NCBI GenBank assembly: GCA_040954595.2
Contig: CM082586.2
Span: 4,464,001-4,528,000, forward strand
Length of the DNA: 64,000 nt
DNA from: Balanoglossus misakiensis
Lineage: Eukaryota > Hemichordata
Reading direction: 5' to 3'
This document shows positions 1-8,583 of the stretch, in pieces. Numbering within the stretch: position 1 is the first letter of the stretch; the number at the start of each line of letters is the position of its first letter. Below the pieces are notes generated by a model. The model searched no databases and was not told where the DNA came from. It saw nothing but the letters and a program-made list of their open reading frames with translations. Both the position numbers and the translations under genes were made by a program.

Positions 1-628
1 AAACTTCGCCATCTACAAAGAAGTTGTCAAACAAGACAGAATAATGAGTAATTATCCGAAAAACCTCTGCAGATTCTCTAGCTATTTATCCTCACATTTT
101 ACGTTAAGTTTTGTTACTCACACTTTTTCCTATTGGCGGAGAAACGATGAAGGACACCAAAGCGAAGCTTGCCAAGACGAACCCGACTGTTAGAGAGTTA
201 ACGCCTTTTCCCAGAGCCTGTAATAGTTAAGCCATGCGTAGGTCATCAATGTGCCCTATATATCAGCCATGTTTGTGGCCATGTTCATTAGATATGTGCA
301 CCCCTCACAACATCCATATTTCAGCAAGATTCTCAAGCTGACAATCAATCAATCCATGTCGTTTCCAACTATGACTCGCATTCAATTTCAATTTAATCTG
401 ACGCTGATTCAAACACGCTTCTTTAATATTATTTCGCATAGATATTTCTGTCTGCCAGTACATGCTTGACTAGACTGTCGAGAAGCAAATAATAATGACG
501 TGTATACTTACAACTTCTGGGTAGAACGGCGAAATGACGGAATAGCAGCACTTCAAGAAATATTTAGCGAAACACAAACAGGCTAAGGTGGCGTGTTTTC
601 TTGCCCTTGAAATTTCCGCGTCGGCCAT
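1..628 (-). CDS. SLC18B1-like transporter, second copy: 5' exons only, cut by the window edge
   Basis: Exon 1 (628-512) encodes an N-terminus beginning MADAEISRARKHA; exon 2 (217-122) encodes the TM2 region; exon 3 is present only as its first 12 bases (12-1). All are identical to the complete gene at 8584-12474, at a constant offset of 11846. Splice donors and acceptors are intact, so nothing here shows a broken gene. The rest of the gene would lie to the left of the window. The family exports polyamines into vesicles by proton antiport (human SLC18B1/VPAT). Whether this copy is a complete second gene, a fragment or an assembly duplicate cannot be told from the window. Confidence 0.8.
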
Positions 629-804
629 TGCGATAAAACGACGACAGGGTCGGGTAAATCTGCGGGACTGTTCTCAGTCACACTAGTAGCAGTCATTATA
701 TCACATTATATCAGGTATTTATTGAAAAGTGTTAATTAATTGATATTATTGCATATGAACTGCCGATTGCGTCGATGTTCCCTGCATCTGATTTTAATCA
801 GATT

Positions 805-903
805 GGGGGCAACCGTTGCGTAACACCGGTAGTGGCTGGACAGTGCGTCAACTTTCGCTTTTGGGGGCAACCGTTGCGTAACACCGGTAGTGACTGGACA
901 GTG
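805..903. repeat. 58-bp tandem repeat in duplicated promoter region, left copy
   Basis: Two units begin GGGGGCAACCGTTGCGTAAC, at 805 and 863. The second unit is interrupted at 903, where similarity to the right-hand copy ends. This places the duplication breakpoint inside a repeat unit. Confidence 0.8.
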
Positions 904-1496
904 CAGACGGTAGAAGTTGCAACTGGAAAATGACCTGAGGGCAGCGCTGCCCTCAGGGCAGCAGCAAATGGGTACACAACATTCAATGACGTCACAAAAA
1001 ATAGTCCCGCGTAAGAACCCATGCGGCGAGTGCCAAGTCCTGGCTGCCAGTGTCCTGCATGCTGCAGATTACACCTCGTGTGGGATCCTACCGTTGTTGA
1101 AGGTAAGTTAAATTCCCGAAAGATATGTTGAAAATACATAATATATCAACACGTTCGTACTGACTACATTAGCAGAGTTGCATGGGCAATTAAATTTGCA
1201 AACGATGTTATTTTGTTAGTAATATCTAATGGTTCGCAGCTGACCAGGCCCTCATGATGCATGCACGAGACATATATATTAAACATGACAGAAAAATTAC
1301 AACTTCTTTAGAAATTCGTTGCATAGTGAATATCCGATAATACCTCCATGTGTATATCTATCAATCTGCTCTGATCGTAGCAATATTAAGAGGTTATAAC
1401 TTATAAACGGCAAGCTAGGCTATTTGGTTTTGAATATGAGACCTCTGGGGTAAAAATTAGCATATTTGGCAGGCGGGAAATACTACATGTAGTAAT
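904..1496. other. Unique non-coding stretch
   Basis: No convincing exon is visible on either strand. Near its left end (933-943 and 948-960) lies the same palindromic motif, TGCCCTCAGGGCA and a partial copy, that is amplified in the array at 1497-2490. The rest is AT-rich with no repeat that I can recognise. Confidence 0.6.
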
Positions 1497-2490
1497 CTGC
1501 CCTGAGGGCAACACTATATCTGAGCTGCCCTCAGGGCAGACATACATTTCATATGTTTATACATGTCATTGCATAGCATCTGCCCTGAGGGCAACACTAT
1601 ATCTGAGCTGCCCTCAGGGCAGACATACATTTCATATGTTTATACATGTCATTGCATAGCATCTGCCCTGAGGGCAACACTATATCTGAGCTGCCCTCAG
1701 GGCAGACATACATTTCATATGTTTATACATGTCATTGCATAGCATCTGCCCTGAGGGCAACACTATATCTGAGCTGCCCTCAGGGCAGACATACATTTCA
1801 TATGTTTATACATGTCATTGCATAGCATCTGCCCTGAGGGCAACACTATATCTGAGCTGCCCTCAGGGCAGACATACATTTCATATGTTTGTACATGTCA
1901 TTGCATAGCATCTGCCCTGAGGGCAACACTATATCTGAGCTGCCCTCAGGGCAGACATACATTTCATATGTTTGTACATGTCATTGCATAGCATCTGCCC
2001 TGAGGGCAACACTATATCTGAGCTGCCCTCAGGGCAGACATTCATTTCATATGTTTATACACGTCATTGCATAGCATCTGCCCTGAGGGCAACACTATAT
2101 CTGAGCTGCCCTCAGGGCAGACATACATTTCATATGTTTGTACATGTCATTGCATAGCATCTGCCCTGAGGGCAACACTATATCTGAGCTGCCCTCAGGG
2201 CAGACATACATTTCATATGTTTGTACATGTCATTGCATAGCATCTGCCCTGAGGGCAACACTATATCTGAGCTGCCCTCAGGGCAGACATACATTTCATA
2301 TGTATGTACATGTCATTGCATAGCATCTGCCCTGAGGGCAACACTATATCTGAGCTGCCCTCAGGGCAGACATACATTTCATATGTATATATACATGTCA
2401 TTGCATAGCATCTGCCCTGAGGGCAACACTATATCTGAGCTGCCCTCAGGGCAGACATTCATTTCATATGTACGTACATGTCATTGCATA
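1497..2490. repeat. 83-bp minisatellite, 12 units, each with two AP-2-like palindromes
   Basis: Units start (TGCCC) at 1498, 1581, 1664, 1747, 1830, 1913, 1996, 2079, 2162, 2245, 2328 and 2413. The period is 83 bp, except the 11th unit, which is 85. Every unit holds TGCCCTGAGGGCA, a 15-bp spacer, then its exact reverse complement TGCCCTCAGGGCA, followed by an AT-rich spacer with CATATG and ACATGT. Each 13-mer is itself palindromic around its centre, and the pair can also fold together as a hairpin. All 24 palindromes read as unchanged, while the spacers vary (for example TTTATA, TTTGTA, TATGTA, TATATA). The 13-mer matches the known TFAP2 binding consensus GCCNNNGGC; actual binding is an inference. 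Confidence 0.95.
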
Positions 2491-3291
2491 GTATATAGGC
2501 CAGGGTCATCATTTTACCCCTGTATACCCATTAACTCAATTGAGCACTAGTGTGTTTTAAAAACTTCAAGTACAAGTGACAAGAACCAAGTTGTTTGTGA
2601 ACAGTGATGTTTCTCTTCTTTTTAAACCTTATCAGGTACATAAATCTGTCATTGAATACACAATGTTGCTTATATTTTTTTTACTTATTTTAAAAGCTTT
2701 TCCAGATAAAGATATATACAACGAAATGAATACCAAAGGTAAGTTTTTTCGCAGCCTGATGAATATTCCACTTCCTTAGTTGTGCTGTCAGTGATGCATA
2801 TCTTGATATCAAAAAGTTGTTAATTTTAAACTTTTTCCAGTGCAAGCTTTTTTTAAAAGCAGTGGTTCAAAAGTATACACGTTCCTATAGTTATCTAATT
2901 CAGATTTGTTGTGATGGAGTATGCGATTTTTATATCATTAATATGAGGTTTATTACACAAATACTGCAAAGTATGCACGAGGACATTTGCGCCAGTATCG
3001 CCCGATCGAAAAACCGCTCAGCTGAAACAGTGAGCAGCCATCTTTCTTTTTTGTTTACATGCGTTGGAGTGGGGGTGTCTTGAAACCGTCCGCACAACAG
3101 CGTATTCCTGTACACGCTGAGTTGGGGAGCCTTGAAACTTAAGGCATATTTAACACGCGTTCCGTACGTACCGTTCCGTACGGCTTTGTTAGATTTTATG
3201 ACATGGTAATTTACCTCACCCTTGTCGCTTCCATATACACACTCGGTCATTAATTTTTTTAGAAAAAATAGCAGTTTTCCTTTTATTTTAG
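2491..3291. other. AT-rich stretch, at most one doubtful small exon
   Basis: A possible 33-bp exon on the + strand at 2706-2738 (acceptor TTTTCCAG, donor GTAAGT) would join in phase to the Ulp1-like exon at 3292 and adds about ten residues. No protein similarity supports it. Nothing else is recognisable. Confidence 0.35.
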
Positions 3292-4555
3292 AAACAGTGC
3301 AGTGCCTATGGACATGTGAAGGAGGTGATAACACTATTCTTGGCAGTATTGGACCCCATACTATTACAGTGGGAACAATACGAACTTTGAAACCTGGAAA
3401 CTGGCTGGTAGATAACGTAAGTTGTGTTGTAAATTTTAAAAAAAAGATTGTCACTGTTTATTGGCGTAAATTGTCATACAGTTATACTGGTGGTATCACT
3501 GCGTGTTTCAGCATGCGCTCAAATGGATGTGGCCCATCATAACACATTACATAAGAATGCTGGTCATGACAATAGAACATTGTCACAATTATTACATTGT
3601 ATTTTTATTTTTTTATAGGCTGTTGATGCATATCTGTTCTTATTGCAAAAAGCCTTGCCACAGTCTTCAGTAAGTCATCACTATAATATACTAATGCTCT
3701 TCACTGACTGTTTATATCTCTCACCTGGAGCGTGAATCGTCAGTGGTACAAACAAAACAATTGAAATATGCATGGACACATACATGTATTCACTAGGCAT
3801 TTAAGTTTCGTTTTTGTAAATCAACGCTGCTTAATAAATGATCAGACCTGACCTCCAGGTGTCACCATGAAAACAAACACTGCTTGCTAAACTCTGATGA
3901 TATTGCCCCATGTGTGAAACTCTGATAACTGAATATTTTTATATAATATGCCCCCCCCCCCCCCTTCTATATATAAATAAATATATACACTGAATTCTCT
4001 CAACAGAATGCTGTTATACTACCCCATCACTTGTGTAGTGAAATAGTAATGGGAAAAAGGAAAACAGTTAAAAGGAAGAAAAAACTTGCGGTAGGATTTG
4101 CAGATCAAGTAGCCTTAGGTTACAAAATAACAAATTTTAGTAGTAGTTAGTAGTACCATCTCTTCTCACCAATAAAGGATATTTCGGGTTTCGGCAGCCT
4201 ATTGTCTGTCAAGTGAAATAATTTGCTAAAGCTATTGTTAATTTGCAAAATAGGGTTGAGACACTGCCCATTGAATCATTTATCCTTGCTGCTAATCTGG
4301 GGTAATGGATCCGTAAGTGATTTGCTCAGATGATTTGAAAAGCAAAAAAAGAGCTCAGTTCGTTAAGATTTTCTCAGGTGTTTTCCTGACATGCACTAGT
4401 ATTCATGTACAGATAACTAACCTTCATTTTGAAGATTCTTGGTGAATTTTGATATTTTTTATTTACGATTCTTGTATTTTTAATTGTAGGAACAAATAGC
4501 AGCAGCAGATAAAGTTGTAGGGGTTATTTACAACCCAGGCCACTGGACTGTCTTT
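3292..4555 (+). pseudogene. Ulp1/SENP-type cysteine protease gene fragment (peptidase family C48)
   Basis: Four exons with good splice sites read in one frame: 3292-3416, 3619-3669, 4007-4090 and 4490-4555. Together they give LKPGNWLVDN-AVDAYLFLL, the substrate-binding start of the C48 fold (family pattern L..W L.D..I..Y..LL), a Lys/Arg-rich insert, then NPGHWTVF, which carries the catalytic His of the HW(T/S)L motif. The downstream Asp, Gln and Cys of the catalytic set are not found before unrelated repeat DNA begins at 4792, so the domain is incomplete in this window. Such proteases remove SUMO, and related domains are also carried by several DNA transposons. Given the debris around it, a transposon-derived or broken gene is more likely than a working host SENP. 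Confidence 0.6.
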
Positions 4556-4791
4556 GTAAGTGCGATGAATTTGAATTTACAGACGGGTAGGGTTCTGATT
4601 GAATTTTGTTTGACCAAAGTTTGCTTGGAGACAAATTTTAATTAAGATTTTAATGCAGTAATTATGCAATTGATATACATAAGTCACCTTTACCTGTATC
4701 AATTCTAATTGAAATGATAACTCGGTTTCATTTGCTCTATCATTTTTACTTTTCATCAAATATGTCAATGTTTAGTGATGCGAAGAGGTTT

Positions 4792-5054
4792 CCTCCTGGA
4801 TAACTTTGCTGAATACAGCTAACATACAAAAATACAAACCAATTCAGGACCTCGCCATTGGTTTGGGCGAAGGTGAAATTCCTCAGGTGCAGTACCATCG
4901 GAAATGCCGAAGTCTCTTTACGATGAAAAAGGCTCTTGAATCTATCCTTTCTAAAGAGCAGTCGTCATCAACTGAGGGAACCAATACACTGGAACGTAAA
5001 AAAGAGGTCGAGCATACAAGGGTCTCGGTGTGATCACATTTGCCTATTTTGCTC
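4792..5054 (+). repeat. Left arm of 263-bp perfect inverted repeat
   Basis: Identical, as reverse complement, to 5655-5917. The + strand reads as an open frame from 4806 to 5033, with a Cys/His-containing YHRKCRSLF motif. The other arm encodes the same peptide on the minus strand. The sequence to the left (4556-4791) is not shared, so the arm has a sharp edge at CCTCCTGGA. Confidence 0.93.
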
Positions 5055-5281
5055 AAGCAGGTTCAAGTCATATGGAGGTTGATGAAAGTCAACATGATCA
5101 AGATACTAGTTATGAGGATGTCCTGCAAATTGCTCAAGAAGAGTTATTTTCTTTTATCAGAAATGATTTGTTCACAAACCCTGAGGTAGTTCCCCTGACT
5201 GATCTATCAAACAAGTTAGTTACCAAAATTGGTGTTAAACAGGTTAACAATTCCACCAACAAAACTTGCAGCATACGCTAA
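4806..5281 (+). pseudogene. Fragments of an unidentified Cys/His-rich repetitive protein, + orientation
   Basis: One frame (4806-5033) contains YHRKCRSLFTMKK, and a second frame (about 5054-5281) contains acidic, non-motif sequence beginning near SSHMEVDESQ. I do not recognise a named family. Proteins combining YHRKC motifs with CxxC pairs are common as multi-copy uncharacterised genes in marine invertebrate genomes and are often linked to transposons. The two frames are out of register, and the CxxC segment expected between them lies in the opposite orientation at 5444-5654. This looks like a rearranged copy, not a gene. Confidence 0.5.
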
Positions 5282-5443
5282 ATACGGAATTCAAAGGGAC
5301 AATGATGTAAATGGTAGGGTGCTTGTATATCCGTCTCACTAGATATAGGTACTGTTGACCTGAAGTACAATGCTGAAAAGAACTTCTTGCAGCAGAAAAA
5401 CAATCACATGAAAGTATCATCACCACATCTGCTCTAATCCTGC

Positions 5444-5903
5444 TTACGCTGCTTGAATATCAGGCCTTGTATAGTCCCTATAACACTTTCTATGATAGTG
5501 ACCCTCAGCAGCAACCAACTCACGACTGAGAAGTGCACGAATTTTACTGTCGTTTTTTCTTGTTGCTGCCTCCCTTAATGTGTTGTCCGCACGCAATTGC
5601 TGACAACGAACTAAATGAGCTCTTGTCCTACTTCCCTTCATGTACTTGGTGGTGGAGCAAAATAGGCAAATGTGATCACACCGAGACCCTTGTATGCTCG
5701 ACCTCTTTTTTACGTTCCAGTGTATTGGTTCCCTCAGTTGATGATGACTGCTCTTTAGAAAGGATAGATTCAAGAGCCTTTTTCATCGTAAAGAGACTTC
5801 GGCATTTCCGATGGTACTGCACCTGAGGAATTTCACCTTCGCCCAAACCAATGGCGAGGTCCTGAATTGGTTTGTATTTTTGTATGTTAGCTGTATTCAG
5901 CAA
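5444..5903 (-). pseudogene. Fragments of the same Cys/His-rich repetitive protein, - orientation
   Basis: The minus strand reads the YHRKCRSLF peptide (5903-5676, identical to 4806-5033). It then continues in a second frame (5773-5444) with CDHICLFC and, further on, SRELVAAEGHYHRKCYRDYT. The CxxC and HYHRKC elements suggest a zinc-binding module. The frames overlap and are shifted relative to one another, so either an intron or a frameshift separates them. No function can be assigned; mobile-element origin is the likeliest reading. Confidence 0.5.
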
Positions 5904-5917
5904 AGTTATCCAGGAGG
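5655..5917 (-). repeat. Right arm of 263-bp perfect inverted repeat
   Basis: Reverse complement of 4792-5054 without a difference that I could find. The spacer between the arms is 600 bp. Confidence 0.93.
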
Positions 5918-6264
5918 CGTGATCTTGTAGAGTGACGAGGCCATTTTTTTTATTTATTATACTGGACCTGAATATAAATAGATCATGCTCATATTGTGTT
6001 GAGGAAAAAAAACAAGCAGATTTTTGAACCTATGCTTGGCCTGTCATCTGCTGTGCCTGTACACTGAAGGATGGTATCCAACAATAATACACAATCAGAG
6101 CTACAATGCTATAATGGCCCCTTCTCGTAGTATTGTTAGGAATCATCATACAAGTACAGTGCACATGAGCAGCATGCAAAGGTTCACAAATTTGCACATC
6201 CATTCTCCTAAACACCATATGTGCATGATCAATTGGGTGTATACTTACCTGTTAGATGGCCAAA
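5918..6264. other. Non-coding stretch
   Basis: AT-rich sequence between the inverted repeat and the 355-bp tandem units. No exon, RNA or repeat is recognised. Confidence 0.5.
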
Positions 6265-7365
6265 CCTACCCCCAAATCCGTGGGAAATTGTTTGTTATTA
6301 TCCCGTTTCTCTACTAATTTTTTTTTCTGATTGTAATTGAATAATAAGGTTTTCAATTGGTCTGAAAAAAAATCGTGTAGAGTATTTTATCTCATAAATG
6401 ACATTTGAAGACTTGGGTTTAAAAAATTAATGCGGGAAATGTTCGTACCATAATTTTTCGAAATTACCCAAATCTTGTGATCTTTTGACCTCTTTGACCT
6501 AAATTCAAAACAAAATTGCAACAAATACATATACAATCGCTAGAGTGCTAAAAAACACACAATTTGAGAGGTAGATGACTTTTCTGGCTTTATTTTTGCC
6601 GGAGTTACAACTACTACCCCAATAACAGGGTCTGAAGTCTTGTGCCATTCTTCCGTATCTCTGTATTTGTGTTTTTCTGATCGTAATTGAATAATAGGGT
6701 TTTTTATTGGTTTGAAATAGATTCTGGGAGAGTATTTTATCTTCTAAATGACATTTAAAGACTTAAGTTCAAAAAAAATCGTTCAAGAAATAGTCATACT
6801 ACAAATGTTCAGAATGACCCAAATTTCATGACCTTTTGACCTCTATTGGCCTTAATTCAAAACGAATTACCACCAACATATATTATATTGGTAGAGTTCT
6901 AAAAAACACACAATTTGAGTGGTAGATGACTGTTCTGGGTTTATTTTTGCCGGAGTTACAAGAACTTAAGTTTCCCCTACCCTTAAATCTGAGTGGAAAA
7001 TTGGATGTCTTTCTGTCGTTTCTCTTTATTTGTGTTTTTCTGGTCATAAATGAATAATAAGGTTTTCTATTGGTTTGAAATAGATTCTGGGAGAGTATTT
7101 TATCTTGTAAATGACATTTAAAGACTTAAGTTCAAAAAAATCGTTCAAGAAATAGTCATACTACAAATGTTCAGAATGACCCGAATTTCATGACCTTTTG
7201 ACCTCTATTGACCTCAATTCAAAACGAATTACCACCAAAATATATTATTTTGGTAGAGTTCTAAAAAACACACAATTTGAGTGGTAAATGACTGTTCTGG
7301 CTTTAGTTTTGCTGGAGTTACAGCAATTTAAAGTTCCCCTACCCCCAAAATTTGGGTCGGAAATT
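6265..7365. repeat. Diverged tandem repeat, three units of about 355 bp
   Basis: Three units share the landmarks TTTTTCTGxTC..AATTGAATAATA (about 6324, 6673, 7036), GAGTATTTTATCT, TAAATGACATTT, CTTTTGACCTC and GGAGTTACA. The spacing between landmarks is about 350 and 363 bp. Units 2 and 3 are closer to each other than to unit 1. No open frame is conserved, so this is a satellite-like or repeat-derived block. Confidence 0.8.
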
Positions 7366-7530
7366 TTTAGGTTCTTACATTAGTTTTTGAGGGAAAAAAT
7401 GCAGAAAGCTACTCGATAGGCAGGGCTATCACCCCAATTTATAATCTAGAGATATAGGCCTTTCCAAAAATCTATGTGAGGCTTTGTCCATCTTTCTGAT
7501 ACCAATTTATGAAAAATCGGGTCCTGGCCC

Positions 7531-7908
7531 ATGGACTACAAGGTGGGCATTGGCGGCGGGGTTGGCGGAAATGACGTCATGGGTGCGGAACTGCTGACAG
7601 CAAAGAAACGACTGATCAAATTGCTGCTGATAGTATTCTTGGCCTACTTCATTTGTTGGACACCGGCGATGACTTTCCAGTTATATCTCAATCTCGGGGG
7701 GTCCGGAAAAGTGTTTACCAGTTACCGGATGAACTTTGTTCTCATGTCGTTCGCCAACTCCGTCATCAACCCGTTCATTTATGCGTTCAAGTACAGGCAA
7801 TTCCGCACGGCTTTCTTGAAGAAGTTCTGCCCACACCTGCAGCGCCCAAAAAACGAAGTCGGCCCAGGTAATACAAGTTCACTGAACACCATTCGTGTCA
7901 CTAATTAG
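7531..7908 (+). CDS. Class A (rhodopsin-like) GPCR, C-terminal part only (TM6-TM7 and tail)
   Basis: The frame encodes a Gly-rich end of the third intracellular loop, a basic stretch AKKRLIKLL, and TM6 with the FxxCWxP signature (FICWTPAM). TM7 follows with the NPxxY motif (NSVINPFIYAFKYRQF), then a Cys-containing tail that could be palmitoylated, and a stop at 7906-7908. AATAAA follows at 7922-7927. An in-frame stop lies at 7510-7512, and I see no strong splice acceptor, only a weak AAG at 7540-7542. TM1-TM5 are not found in the 7.5 kb upstream, which is mostly repeats. It is either the last exon of a gene with a very distant 5' part or a truncated pseudogene. The subfamily is unclear; the TM6/TM7 style suits a peptide or amine receptor. 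Confidence 0.75.
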   Translation: MDYKVGIGGGVGGNDVMGAELLTAKKRLIKLLLIVFLAYFICWTPAMTFQLYLNLGGSGKVFTSYRMNFVLMSFANSVINPFIYAFKYRQFRTAFLKKFCPHLQRPKNEVGPGNTSSLNTIRVTN

Positions 7909-7921
7909 AACTTGAACAACA

Positions 7922-7927
7922 AATAAA
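7922..7927 (+). terminator. Poly(A) signal AATAAA after the GPCR fragment
   Basis: A canonical hexamer lies 14 bases after the stop codon. Its close position suggests a very short 3' UTR, or a chance match in AT-rich DNA. Confidence 0.4.
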
Positions 7928-8583
7928 CTTGACAAGTCCAACAGGATTGAATCTCATTATTTATTCCAACGAGAACTAGCATGAACACGGAAACATATAA
8001 TTTAATATTTAATGTACCGAGCTATCAATATAAATAATATTTATATAATTTAATTCATAATTAGTTCATTTTAATATTGTGGAATTTCAATTTACATGTC
8101 GACTTATAACTTTGACAACATATCTGTTTAGATCATAAGCTCCTTGTAGCATTTCTATTTTATATTACTCATAGTGGTCCAGTATGTTATGTATACTTCT
8201 TATCTCATCCTGAAATTTAAATCTTATGCTTAATTAGTTAAGAACATTATAAAAGGTATAATAATTTTAATTGGATACCAGATAAGAATGTTTAGAAAAT
8301 TAAGAATTTCACCACAGATTCTGACTCGTGGTTATTATTATTTTCGACACTGTCGTTTTTTGCATTGTTTCTCTTTGATTTTATGTTAATAAACTGTCAA
8401 AAAATTACAAGAAACATGTATTAGACAGTTCTTTTTTTCGCGTCAAACGAATAGGGCATATAAGCATAATAAAGCTTTTGACATGTGATGTCAATCAGTG
8501 GGTGGAGCTCAAATTCAAGTATATGTGCACAGCTTGGGCAAAAACTTCCGAATGACGTCAGAGGTATCCAGGAGGTCAGAGTT
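7928..8583. other. Intergenic, convergent 3' ends
   Basis: AT-rich DNA between the stop of the GPCR fragment (+) and the stop of the SLC18B1-like gene (-). It presumably holds their 3' UTRs. No other feature is recognised. Confidence 0.5.

Larger units (their letters stand above)
1..903. repeat. Long direct duplication, left copy (partner 11847-12749)
   Basis: Bases 1-903 read identically to 11847-12749 in every stretch I compared, introns and promoter included. The match ends at 904, where the left copy reads GTGC and the right copy GTGT. It starts at the window edge, so its true length is unknown. It carries the first exons of the SLC18B1-like gene and the shared promoter region, but stops before the NRF-6-like coding exon. 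Confidence 0.93.

Noticed and set aside
251-469. 72-codon + strand frame present twice (also 12097-12315)
   Set aside because: It is duplicated only because the DNA is duplicated. It overlaps an intron of the SLC18B1-like gene on the other strand and has no motif.
1497-2490. CRISPR-like repeat array
   Set aside because: Spacers between the palindromes are themselves repeated, not unique, and the context is an intron-bearing animal genome.
1889-2550. Overlapping + strand frames repeating a 28-residue motif across the 83-bp array
   Set aside because: The 83-bp period is not a multiple of three, and no frame runs through the array; the peptides are a by-product of the tandem repeat.
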